From assembly GCF_039555325.1 (NCBI RefSeq), contig NZ_CP154608.1, positions 310,001-374,000 on the forward strand: 64,000 nt of DNA, read 5' to 3'. A program made the position numbers and the translations under genes. The notes below the pieces were generated by a model, which saw nothing but the letters and a program-made list of their open reading frames with translations, did no database searches and was not told where the DNA came from. Positions within the stretch are counted from its first letter, which is position 1, and each line of letters starts with the position of its first letter. Source of the DNA: Sphingomicrobium sp. XHP0239. Its GTDB lineage: Bacteria > Pseudomonadota > Alphaproteobacteria > Sphingomonadales > Sphingomonadaceae. This document shows positions 18,242 to 26,110 of the stretch, in pieces.

Positions 18242-18421
18242 TCAGGCGTATTGCGCCTGGACCGCTTCGGCCCGCTCGGCGAACCGGCGGGCGAGAAGTT
18301 CGTGTCGCTGGCGCGCGGCGTCGGTCAACGATCGGGCCGCCATGTTGCGCTCCTGTGCCGCACGGCGTTGAAAGAAACGCAAATCCGATTCGACCCGAAG
18401 CATGATGTCCCCCGCATCCAT
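18242..18421 (-). CDS. small charged helical protein of unknown function (59 aa)
   Basis: A 59-residue protein, MDAGDIMLRVESDL onward, rich in Arg, Ala, Glu and Gln and probably all helical (ESDLRFFQRRAAQERNMAARS). The ATG at 18421 has GGGGAGATAT upstream, a good ribosome-binding site. A longer frame to 18886 has no start context and runs through the neighbouring gene antisense to codon use, so I reject it. I do not recognise the family; similar short proteins are common in sphingomonads by my recollection, which is not evidence of function. Confidence 0.62.
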   Translation of the reverse strand: MDAGDIMLRVESDLRFFQRRAAQERNMAARSLTDAARQRHELLARRFAERAEAVQAQYA

Positions 18422-18605
18422 ATGATATCTCCCCGCAGAGTGTCCCACGGGCCCAGTGTCGCGAAGAATGGTTAAGGCCGAGTGAATTGCAAGGGGAGCG
18501 CTTCGCGCCTTCCGCCCTTTTCCCGCTTTCCCGCCAGATTCCGGTGCGCCGCCCAAGGCGCGATTAACGGCGGTCCGGTGAATCCTCGGTCCCGCGGAGC
18601 GGATT

Positions 18606-18950
18606 TCAGCGGTGGACGGCTTCTTTTCCGCCTCCGAGTCGCGGGCGTCGGTCGCTCGCGCGGCGCCGGCGGCGCGAGCGCAGTTCGGCGCCGCGATAAT
18701 GGCGGGCCGGCACCCGCCACGGGCCCTGCGCGATGGCGGGCTGCCGCGTGCGGACCGCGTCGAACAGCTTGGCCCCCGCGACGAACACCACGCCGAGACA
18801 GGCGACCGCCATCGCGATGCCGAGCCATCCGGGATATTGCTGGAGGAAGAGAAAGCCGCGAACCACGGCCCCGCTGGCGATCGCATAGGTGACCAGCGCC
18901 GCCTCGAAGCGGGTCTTGATCGTGAACAGTCTGGCGATTCGCTTGAGCAT
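18606..18950 (-). CDS. small membrane protein of unknown function (114 aa)
   Basis: A 114-residue protein starting MLKRIARLFTIKTRFEA, with one clear membrane helix (about residues 41-62, GWLGIAMAVACLGVVFVAG) and a possible weaker one near 20-35. The C-terminal tail is very rich in Arg (ELRSRRRRRASDRRPR). I do not recognise a named family. The ribosome-binding site is weak. It is followed, 184 bp downstream, by the 59-residue protein in the same direction; the gap holds nothing I can identify. Confidence 0.6.
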   Translation of the reverse strand: MLKRIARLFTIKTRFEAALVTYAIASGAVVRGFLFLQQYPGWLGIAMAVACLGVVFVAGAKLFDAVRTRQPAIAQGPWRVPARHYRGAELRSRRRRRASDRRPRLGGGKEAVHR

Positions 18951-19050
18951 GAGAAGTGTTAAGCAAACCCCGTGCCAGCGGCCAAGTTCCTAGCAAAAAG
19001 AGTTAATCCCGGATCGGGATGTCAAGTTTTCCGACAGTTGAAATAGCCGA

Positions 19051-20301
19051 TCAGGCCAGTTCGCCGAGGTCCAGCTCATCGAGCATGGCCCGCCGTGCGT
19101 CGGTGACCGCGCAAACCAGCGTCTCCGATTGCAGCTCGCGCGCGTCGATCTGTTCGGGCCAGCTTTTCTCGACCACCGCTGCCATCCGGTCGAGCTTGTC
19201 TGCGTCGACGAGGAAGCGCGGATCCACGTCGGCAGGGTTGCACGCCACGCGCAGCCGAAGACAGGCCGGCCCGCCTCCGTTCGCCATCGACTGGCGCACG
19301 TCGACCACCTCGACGCGGCGGATCGGGCCGTTCCCCGCCAGGTGCGCTTCCAGCCACCGCCACACGCTCGGCGTCTCGCGGCATTCGCCGGGGACGATCA
19401 GCGTCTGCTCGCCCGAAGGAAGCGTCACCAGCTGCGCGTTGAAGAGATAGCTAGCGATCGCGTCGGCTAGCGGAACGTCGGCGTCGGCCACTTCCACCAG
19501 TTGCAGATCGGGGAACCGCTCCCCGATCGCCGCCAGCGTCCCGTCCCGGTCCTCGAACGCCTTTTCGTGCGCGAACAGGGTGCGCTCGTTGGCGACCGCG
19601 ACGACGTCGTTGTGAAAGGCGCCGGCGGCGATCGCCTCGCTCGATTGCTGCACGAACAGGGTGCGTTCGGGATCGAGCCGATGAAGCCGCGCGAGCGCCC
19701 GGCTCGCCTCGACATGCTGGCGCGCGGGATAGGGGCCGCCCGACACCCCGTAGACGAAGATCTCGATCCCCGGATCGGAATGGCTGGACGCCAGCCGCAT
19801 GAAATTGGCCGCGCCCTCGTCGCCGAATGCGGTCGGGACCGGGCCGTGCACCACGAAGGCGTCGGCACCGAATGCCAGCCGCAGCTGCGCCAGCGTGTCG
19901 GGCCACTCGTGGCTGCGGTGCGGCATGGTCTTGAGGTTCGCGACCGTCAGGTGGCAGCGCCCGTCCGCCGTGTCCGGCGCGGGGCTGACCGTGGCCGCGT
20001 TGGCCGCCCACATCGAGGAGGCCGACAGCGCATTGACCGCGATCCCGCGCGTCGCACCGAGGAAATCGGTGCCCAGCTGCTCGAGCCATTCGTGATGCGG
20101 ACGCGGCAGCGGCATGAAGACGCCCTGCACCAGCCCCAGCGCCAGGTTCGCGCGCATCTTCTCGATGCCCTGCACCGCGGCGGCGCGCGGCTGCGACACG
20201 TCGCCCGCATGGCGCGTGGAGGCCAGGTTGCCGAGGCTCAGCCCGGCATAATTGTGGCTCGGCCCGATCAGCCCGTCGAAATTGATCTCGCGGATCGTCA
20301 T
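19051..20301 (-). CDS. astB: N-succinylarginine dihydrolase
   Basis: A 416-residue enzyme of the arginine succinyltransferase (AST) pathway, converting N2-succinylarginine to succinylornithine, CO2 and ammonia. The N-terminus INFDGLIGPSHNYAGLS is the family hallmark; the amidinotransferase-like core includes HNDVVAVANERTLFAHEKAF and the C-terminal NGGGPACLRLRV, where the last Cys is the expected nucleophile. The ATG at 20301 overlaps the astA stop (ATGA). It is the last gene of the unit nudix - M20 peptidase - astA - astB; astC, astD and astE are not in this window. Confidence 0.96.
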   Translation of the reverse strand: MTIREINFDGLIGPSHNYAGLSLGNLASTRHAGDVSQPRAAAVQGIEKMRANLALGLVQGVFMPLPRPHHEWLEQLGTDFLGATRGIAVNALSASSMWAANAATVSPAPDTADGRCHLTVANLKTMPHRSHEWPDTLAQLRLAFGADAFVVHGPVPTAFGDEGAANFMRLASSHSDPGIEIFVYGVSGGPYPARQHVEASRALARLHRLDPERTLFVQQSSEAIAAGAFHNDVVAVANERTLFAHEKAFEDRDGTLAAIGERFPDLQLVEVADADVPLADAIASYLFNAQLVTLPSGEQTLIVPGECRETPSVWRWLEAHLAGNGPIRRVEVVDVRQSMANGGGPACLRLRVACNPADVDPRFLVDADKLDRMAAVVEKSWPEQIDARELQSETLVCAVTDARRAMLDELDLGELA

Positions 20302-21317
20302 CGCCGCGCCACCGCCAGCACCCGGTCGCCCGGTTCGAGATCGAGCGTTTCCAGCGCCAGCGGGTCGAGCCGCAGCGTGTCGCCGTCCACGATCCCGCGC
20401 GCATGGCAGGCGCGAAAGCTCTTGAGCCGTCCGACCGCGCACAGCATCTGCTCGCCGTCCTCCTCGACCGGCGCATCGCCGACGATGTGCCAGTCGCTGT
20501 TGGCGATCGAGGCGACGCGGTCGGTGCGACCGGTCATCGAGGGTCCGCCGTCGAAGATGTCGACATAATCGGTGAAACTCAGATTCTCGTTCTCGAGCAT
20601 CCGCATCGCGGCGCGGCCCGACGGGTGCGGCTGTCCGATCACGGCGCGCGCGGCTTCGGGCAGCATCGAGACGTAGATGGGCGTCTTGGGAAACAGGTCG
20701 GCGATGAACTGGGTCCCGTGCACCGCGTTGAAACCGTCGGCCTCGGGGAAGGTCATGCCGAAGAAGCGCCCGCCGATCGCGTCCCAGAAAGGCGAATGGC
20801 CGCCGTCGTCGATCACGCCGCGCAGTTCGGCGAGGATGCGGTCGCCGAACCGCGGGCGATGCTGCTTGATGAACAGGTAGCGCGAGCGGGCGAGGAGCAG
20901 CCCCAATCCCCCGGCACGCGCGGCAGGATGGAGGAACAGCCCGCCGACCTCGCTCGACCCTTCGAGATCGGTCACGAGACTGAGCAGCCTGTTGCGAAAG
21001 ATCGTATCGAGCTCGCCCGATTTCTGCGTCAGCGTCGAGAGGCGGTAGCTGTAGAAGGGCTGGGTGGTGCCGACCTTGCCGAAGATCTGGCAGGTGCCGC
21101 GGATCGCGCCCGTCTCGCGCTCCTCGAGCATGAAGATGTACAGATCGTCCGCGGGTTTCTCGCCCTGCCGTTCGAAACTGGCGTCGGACTTCTTCAACCG
21201 CTCGGACAGGACGCCGCGGTCGGCGGGCAGGTTGGTGAACCCTCCGCCGGTCAGCTTCGACAGGTCGTAGAGCGCATCGAGATCGTCGATGTCGGCGGCG
21301 CGAAGGACGTGGCTCAT
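20298..21317 (-). CDS. astA: arginine N-succinyltransferase
   Basis: A 339-residue enzyme catalysing the first AST step, succinyl-CoA plus arginine to N2-succinylarginine. It opens SHVLRAADIDDLDALYDLSKLTGGGFTNLP in the family pattern, with the GNAT-like core visible in GGLFLHPAARAGGLGLLLARSRYLF and PIYVSMLPEAARAVIGQPHP. The ATG at 21317 was chosen because it begins the conserved region and overlaps the upstream peptidase stop. ATGA overlaps on both sides make it the centre of a translationally coupled trio. Confidence 0.96.
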   Translation of the reverse strand: MSHVLRAADIDDLDALYDLSKLTGGGFTNLPADRGVLSERLKKSDASFERQGEKPADDLYIFMLEERETGAIRGTCQIFGKVGTTQPFYSYRLSTLTQKSGELDTIFRNRLLSLVTDLEGSSEVGGLFLHPAARAGGLGLLLARSRYLFIKQHRPRFGDRILAELRGVIDDGGHSPFWDAIGGRFFGMTFPEADGFNAVHGTQFIADLFPKTPIYVSMLPEAARAVIGQPHPSGRAAMRMLENENLSFTDYVDIFDGGPSMTGRTDRVASIANSDWHIVGDAPVEEDGEQMLCAVGRLKSFRACHARGIVDGDTLRLDPLALETLDLEPGDRVLAVARR

Positions 21318-22525
21318 TCGCTGATGAGCCTCGCGATGGTCAGCGCGGACAATGCCGCACGTTCGCCGATGCTCTCGACGATCAGGAATTCCTTCGGGCT
21401 GTGGATCGCGCCGCCGCGCACGCCCATCGTATCGACGACGGGGACGCCGGTCGCGGCGATGTTGTTGCCGTCGCACACGCCGCCGGTGGCCTTCCAGCCG
21501 ATCTCCTGCCCGAGATCCGCACTGGCCCGTTTCACCAGCCCGAACAACTCCTCCATTGGCGGGGTCATGGGCTTGGGCGGCCGTCCGAACCCGCCGTGGA
21601 CGTCGATTTCGACCTCGTGCTCGGCCGCGACCGACGCGACATGATCGGCGACCAGCCTCTCCGCGCGCGCCTGGTCGTCGAGATCGACGCAGCGGAAGTT
21701 GATCCGCAGGATGGTAAGATCGGGCACGACGTTGTTCGGCCCGCCGCCGTCGATCTTCGCAGGGTTCACGGACAGCGTATCGTCCATCTCGCCCTTCAGG
21801 CGCAGCGCGAGGTCGGCCGCCGCGACCAGCGCGTTGCGCCCGTCGCGCGGATTGCGCCCCGCATGGGCCGATCGCCCGCGGATCGTGATCGCGTAATTGC
21901 CGCTCCCCGACCGTGCGCCCGCCAGCGTCCCGTCGGGCAGCGCGCTGGGTTCGTAGGTGAAGGCGGCGCGCTTGCCCTTGGCAGCCTGGCGAAGCAGCGG
22001 CTGCGAGGAGGCAGAGCCGATTTCCTCGTCCGAATTGATCACCACCTCGTAGCCGAAGCGGTCGGCATAGGGGCTGTCCTCCAGCGCCTTCAGCGCCGCC
22101 AGCATCACCGCGATCCCGCCTTTCATGTCGGTGATCCCGGGACCGTTCAGCACCTTGCCTTCCTCGATCCACTCCAGCTTCTGGAACGGATGATCCTCGC
22201 CGAACACCGTGTCCATATGACCGGTGAAGAGCAGCTGCACCGGCGCCTCCGGGCGGACGGTCAGGTGCAGGTGGCGGCCATGCTCCAGCGCGACTTCCTC
22301 GCCCGCCTCGTCGACCGCGCTGACGGGCGCGGGCTCGACCATCTCGATCGTTCCGGGCAACACCGAGAATGCCGTCTCCAGCTCGTTCGCCACCCGCGCG
22401 AGGCCCGCCAGGTTGCGGCTCCCCGAATTGATCGCGGCCCATCCCTGCGCCTGCGCGAACGCCTCGTCATGCCGTGCCTTCGCCGCCTCGACGACGTGGC
22501 GCTCCTCGTTGGTCAATCTGTCCAT
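21314..22525 (-). CDS. M20 family metallohydrolase linked to the AST operon
   Basis: A 403-residue zinc peptidase/deacylase of the M20 (ArgE/DapE/CPG2) family. Metal ligands are visible: His in LLFTGHMDTVFG, Asp in GPGITDMKGG, the catalytic Glu pair in NSDEEIGS, and a final His in GGAIHSPKEFL. Members remove acyl groups from amino acids. Its stop overlaps the astA start, so it probably acts in arginine/ornithine succinyl metabolism, for example taking the desuccinylase role of AstE, but that is inference. It could instead be a dipeptidase feeding arginine into the pathway. Confidence 0.87.
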   Translation of the reverse strand: MDRLTNEERHVVEAAKARHDEAFAQAQGWAAINSGSRNLAGLARVANELETAFSVLPGTIEMVEPAPVSAVDEAGEEVALEHGRHLHLTVRPEAPVQLLFTGHMDTVFGEDHPFQKLEWIEEGKVLNGPGITDMKGGIAVMLAALKALEDSPYADRFGYEVVINSDEEIGSASSQPLLRQAAKGKRAAFTYEPSALPDGTLAGARSGSGNYAITIRGRSAHAGRNPRDGRNALVAAADLALRLKGEMDDTLSVNPAKIDGGGPNNVVPDLTILRINFRCVDLDDQARAERLVADHVASVAAEHEVEIDVHGGFGRPPKPMTPPMEELFGLVKRASADLGQEIGWKATGGVCDGNNIAATGVPVVDTMGVRGGAIHSPKEFLIVESIGERAALSALTIARLISE

Positions 22526-22536
22526 GAGGAGCGCGT

Positions 22537-23067
22537 CTAGCGCGGGCCGATGAAGTCGGCAAACCCTGCGAGGATCGCCCGGTACATCTCGCGCTTGAAG
22601 GGAACGATGAGGTCGGGAAGCAGGTGCGGCTCGGCCCATTGCCAGTGCGAGAATTCCGGTTCCTCGGTCTCGATGTTCACGTCCGCATCGCTGCCGGTGA
22701 AGCGAAGCAGGTACCAGTGCTGGCGCTGGCCGACCCACTTCCCGCCCCACAACTTGCCGCGCAGCCCGTCGGGAAGGTCGTATTTCAGCTCGAGCATCGG
22801 CGACCCGTCGACCCGGTGCGCGAGCGAAGCGGGAATTCCCGTCTCTTCCTCCAGCTCGCGGAGCGCGCCGTCCCAGCTGTCCTCGCCCTCGTCGACCCCG
22901 CCCTGCGGCATCTGCCAGGCCTCGTCGACATTATCGATCCGCCGCCCGATCCAGACATGCCCATGCTCGTTCAGCAGCATCACGCCGGCCCCGAAGCGGT
23001 ATTTGTCGTCCTTGCCGATGGAAACTCTCCCGTTGACTTTCGCTCCGTCCTTGCGAGGGACGCGCAC
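22537..23067 (-). CDS. rppH: RppH-like nudix hydrolase; start codon uncertain
   Basis: A nudix protein close to RNA pyrophosphohydrolase RppH, which removes pyrophosphate from mRNA 5' ends. The RppH-like block YRFGAGVMLLNEHGHVWIGRR and the nudix box GGVDEGEDSWDGALRELEEETGI (read in parts around residues 60-85) are intact, and the C-terminus FKREMY fits. The start is a problem: the only upstream ATG (23133) overlaps korA and lies beyond a REP-like palindrome. I give the in-frame GTG at 23067 as a placeholder. The position best placed after a GGGAGAG ribosome-binding site is an ATC at 23019. The M20 gene follows after 11 bp. Confidence 0.75.
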   Translation of the reverse strand: MRVPRKDGAKVNGRVSIGKDDKYRFGAGVMLLNEHGHVWIGRRIDNVDEAWQMPQGGVDEGEDSWDGALRELEEETGIPASLAHRVDGSPMLELKYDLPDGLRGKLWGGKWVGQRQHWYLLRFTGSDADVNIETEEPEFSHWQWAEPHLLPDLIVPFKREMYRAILAGFADFIGPR

Positions 23068-23091
23068 GAGACGCAAGCGCTCGCAATGACG
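23046..23091. repeat. REP-like intergenic palindrome
   Basis: An imperfect inverted repeat: CGTCCTTGCGAGG on the left against GCTCGCAATGACG on the right, around a centre rich in ACGC. The arms resemble the GTCATTGCGAGC palindromes known as dispersed intergenic repeats in alphaproteobacteria. It fills the gap between the nudix gene and korA. A genome-wide count is needed to prove it is a repeat. Confidence 0.55.
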
Positions 23092-23115
23092 ACCCGATGA
23101 CGTTAAGGACAGGCG

Positions 23116-24978
23116 ATGGCCACCGCGACCCACGAAATCTCCCCCGACGATCCCCAGACCGAGGAGCGCGACGCCGTCGTCGTCCGCTTCGCCGGAGACT
23201 CGGGCGACGGGATGCAGCTAACGGGTGGACAATTCACCCTGTCGACCGCGCTGGCGGGCAACGATCTCGCCACCTTTCCCGACTTCCCGGCCGAGATCCG
23301 CGCGCCGCAGGGGACGACCTTCGGCGTCAGCGCCTTCCAGATCAATTTCGGTTCCGCCGCGATCGAGACCGCGGGCGACCAGCCCGACGTGCTGGTGGCG
23401 ATGAACCCCGCCGCCCTCAAGGTGAACATCGAGAGTCTTCGCGAAGGCGGGCTCGTCATCGCCGACACCGGCGAGTTCTCCGCGCGCAACCTCGCCAAGG
23501 CAGGGTATGAGGAAAGCCCGCTCGAAAACGACAGCCTCGCGAAATACAACGTCCTCGCCTTCGACATTTCGGCGCGCACGCTGGAGGCGGTCGAGCCGTT
23601 CGGCCTCAATCGCAAGGAAGCGCTCCGCTCCAAGAACATGTGGACGCTCGGCCTCGCGCTGTGGATGTTCGACCGCAGCCGCGACCCCGTCGTCCAGTGG
23701 CTCAAGAGCAAGTTCGCCAAGATGCCCGAGATCGCCGAAGCGAACATCGCGGCGCTCAACGCGGGCCACGCCTATGGCGAGACGGCGGAGATCGGTGGCC
23801 AGGTACGCCAGCGCCACCTCGACGCCGCCCCCGCCGAACCGGGCCTCTACCGCACGGTCACGGGGGCCGAGAGCCTCGCGGTCGGCCTCGTCGCGGGCGC
23901 ACAGCTTGCGAACCTCAAGATGTTCTTCGGCGGCTATCCGATCACGCCCGCCTCCGCGCTGCTCCACCACCTCTCGCGCCTCAAGCATTTCGGGATCACC
24001 ACCTTCCAGGCGGAAGACGAGATCGCCGCCATCTGCGCCGCCATCGGTGCCAGCTATGCCGGCAGCCTCGGGGTAACGTCTTCCTCGGGTCCCGGCATCG
24101 CCCTCAAGACCGAGGCAATCGGCCTCGCCATCATGACCGAACTGCCGCTGGTCATCGTCAATTCGCAGCGCGGGGGCCCCTCGACCGGGCTTCCGACCAA
24201 GACCGAGCAGTCCGACCTCTACCAGGCGGTCTACGGGCGCAACGGCGATGCGCCGCTGCCGGTCGTTGCCGCCCGCTCTCCCGCCGACGCCTACGAATGC
24301 GCGATCGAGGCGGTGCGCATCGCGGTCCAGTACATGACCCCCGTTATGCTGCTCACCGACGGCTATATCGCCAACGCGGCCGAACCGTGGCGCGTCCCCG
24401 ACGCCGCCGAACATACGCCTTTCGCGGTCGAATTCGCCCATGCCGAAGGCACCATGCCCTACCAGCGCGACGAACGCGGCGCGCGTCCGTGGATCCGTCC
24501 GGGCACCCCCGGTCTCGAACATCGCATCGGCGGGATCGAGAAGGCGCCGATCACGGGCGACATCAGCTATCTGCCCGAACATCATGTCCAGATGACGCAG
24601 GAACGCTTCGCCAAGGTCGCGAACGTCGCCGACAGCATCCCCGACCAGGACGTCTGCCTCGGCGACCCCTCGGGCAAGCTCGCCATCGTCGGCTGGGGCT
24701 CGACCTTCGGTCCCATCCACCAGGCGGTCCGCCGCGCGCGCAAGCAGGGCCGCGACGTCTCGCACGTCCATATCCGCCATCTGGCTCCCTTCCCGAAGAA
24801 CCTCGGCGACCTGCTGCGCGGCTACGAGAAGATCATCGTTCCCGAAATGAACGCGGGCCAGCTCAAGACCATGCTGCGCGACCAGTTCCTCGTCGACGCG
24901 CGCCCGATGAACAAGATCGCGGGGCAGCCCTTCCGCATCGCGGAAATCGCCGCGGCGATCGAGGAGGCGCTGGCATGA
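23116..24978 (+). CDS. korA: 2-oxoacid:ferredoxin oxidoreductase, fused gamma-alpha subunit (KorA-like)
   Basis: A 620-residue subunit of a 2-oxoglutarate (or related 2-oxoacid) ferredoxin oxidoreductase, which decarboxylates the oxoacid to acyl-CoA and passes electrons to ferredoxin. The N-terminal gamma domain (about residues 15-200) opens with VVRFAGDSGDGMQLTGGQF; the alpha domain follows with FFGGYPITPASALLHHLSR and GVTSSSGPGIALKTEAIGL, and a C-terminal transketolase-like segment contains LAIVGWGSTFGPI. No ferredoxin domain is fused. Its stop overlaps the start of a 36-residue membrane microprotein, which itself overlaps korB. Confidence 0.94.
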   Translation: MATATHEISPDDPQTEERDAVVVRFAGDSGDGMQLTGGQFTLSTALAGNDLATFPDFPAEIRAPQGTTFGVSAFQINFGSAAIETAGDQPDVLVAMNPAALKVNIESLREGGLVIADTGEFSARNLAKAGYEESPLENDSLAKYNVLAFDISARTLEAVEPFGLNRKEALRSKNMWTLGLALWMFDRSRDPVVQWLKSKFAKMPEIAEANIAALNAGHAYGETAEIGGQVRQRHLDAAPAEPGLYRTVTGAESLAVGLVAGAQLANLKMFFGGYPITPASALLHHLSRLKHFGITTFQAEDEIAAICAAIGASYAGSLGVTSSSGPGIALKTEAIGLAIMTELPLVIVNSQRGGPSTGLPTKTEQSDLYQAVYGRNGDAPLPVVAARSPADAYECAIEAVRIAVQYMTPVMLLTDGYIANAAEPWRVPDAAEHTPFAVEFAHAEGTMPYQRDERGARPWIRPGTPGLEHRIGGIEKAPITGDISYLPEHHVQMTQERFAKVANVADSIPDQDVCLGDPSGKLAIVGWGSTFGPIHQAVRRARKQGRDVSHVHIRHLAPFPKNLGDLLRGYEKIIVPEMNAGQLKTMLRDQFLVDARPMNKIAGQPFRIAEIAAAIEEALA

Positions 24979-25085
24979 AGGTCAACAACGACCCCAACAA
25001 CATGAAGCCGATGAACCCCTGGCCGCTGATCGCCATGCTGATCGTGGTCGGCTACCTCGTCGCGAACCTGAACGGCTGGATCTGA
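24975..25085 (+). CDS. 36-residue membrane microprotein between korA and korB
   Basis: An ORF of 36 codons: a polar start (MKVNNDPNNMKPMNPW) followed by one hydrophobic helix (PLIAMLIVVGYLVANL) and a short tail ending GWI. The ATG overlaps the korA stop (ATGA) and its TGA overlaps the korB ATG by one base, so the three are read as a coupled set. The predicted topology is a single-span protein with a short C-terminal tail. I recognise no family. It could tether the oxidoreductase to the membrane or couple it to a membrane electron carrier; this is a guess from position. Coding is supported by the exact fit of both overlaps. Confidence 0.72.
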   Translation: MKVNNDPNNMKPMNPWPLIAMLIVVGYLVANLNGWI

Positions 25086-26095
25086 TGAACGAAGTGACGA
25101 AATTGACCGCCAAGGACTGGGCCTCGGACCAGGAAGTGCGCTGGTGCCCGGGGTGCGGCGACTATGCCGTGCTGAAGGCCATGCAGCGTACCATGCCCGA
25201 TCTTGCCGAGGCGAAGGAGAATGTCGTCTTCATCTCGGGCATCGGCTGCTCGAGCCGCTTTCCCTATTACATGGCGAGTTACGGTTTCCACACCATCCAC
25301 GGGCGCGCCGGCGCGGTCGCGACGGGGGTGAAGCTCGCCAATCCCGAATTGGACGTTTGGATCATCACCGGTGACGGTGATGCGCTGTCGATCGGCGGCA
25401 ACCACACCATGCACTTGCTTCGTCGCAACCTCGATTGCCAGCTGCTGCTCTTCAACAACGAGATCTACGGCCTGACCAAGGGACAATATTCGCCCACCAG
25501 TCGCATCGGCACGCGCTCGCCCTCGACCCCGTTCGGATCGGTCGACCGTCCCGCGCTGCCCGCCAGTTTCGCATTGGGTGCGGGCGCGCGGTTCGTCGCG
25601 CGCGGCATCGACGTGTCGAAGAACCTCCCCGACGTCCTCAAGGCCGCGCATGCCCATCGCGGCGCCGCCTTCGTCGAGATTTTCCAGAACTGCGTCGTCT
25701 ACAACGACGACGTCTTCGCGCCCTTTACCGATCGCAAGGTCGCTGACGAGAAACAGCTGTGGCTCGAAGCGGGCGAACGGATGACCTTCGCTTCCGGCGA
25801 GAAGGGCATCGCCTTCGACGTCGAGACGAAGACCCTGAAGGTCGTCGCCGGGGACAGCGACGAGGTGCTGGTCCACGATCCGAAAAGCCGCGCTCTCGCG
25901 CTGCTGCTCGCCGAAATGCCCGCCGACATCATGCCCGTCGCGATGGGCGTCCTGTACGAGGATCCTGCGCCGACCTTCGAAAGCGCCGTGGTCGAACAGA
26001 ACCGCCAGGTTTCGGAGGGCAAGACCCCCGATCTCCAGGCGCTGCTCAACCAGGGCCAGACGTGGCAGGTGACCAAGGAACCGCGCGAGCATTAG
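25085..26095 (+). CDS. korB: 2-oxoacid:ferredoxin oxidoreductase beta subunit (KorB-like)
   Basis: A 336-residue beta subunit that binds thiamine diphosphate and an iron-sulfur cluster. The cluster cysteines are in RWCPGCGDYAVL, in GIGCSSRFPYY and in IFQNCVVYN. The diphosphate motif begins GDGDALSIGGNH and ends LLLFNNEIYGLTKGQ. It completes the enzyme with the upstream gamma-alpha subunit. The 9-residue start MNEVTKLTA follows directly on the microprotein stop, without room for independent initiation. Confidence 0.95.
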   Translation: MNEVTKLTAKDWASDQEVRWCPGCGDYAVLKAMQRTMPDLAEAKENVVFISGIGCSSRFPYYMASYGFHTIHGRAGAVATGVKLANPELDVWIITGDGDALSIGGNHTMHLLRRNLDCQLLLFNNEIYGLTKGQYSPTSRIGTRSPSTPFGSVDRPALPASFALGAGARFVARGIDVSKNLPDVLKAAHAHRGAAFVEIFQNCVVYNDDVFAPFTDRKVADEKQLWLEAGERMTFASGEKGIAFDVETKTLKVVAGDSDEVLVHDPKSRALALLLAEMPADIMPVAMGVLYEDPAPTFESAVVEQNRQVSEGKTPDLQALLNQGQTWQVTKEPREH

Positions 26096-26110
26096 GGGCT
26101 TTGGGGCGAC

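Noticed and set aside
18456..18605. Further gene between the two small reverse proteins
   Set aside because: Frames here lack a start with a ribosome-binding site and overlap poorly supported extensions of neighbours.
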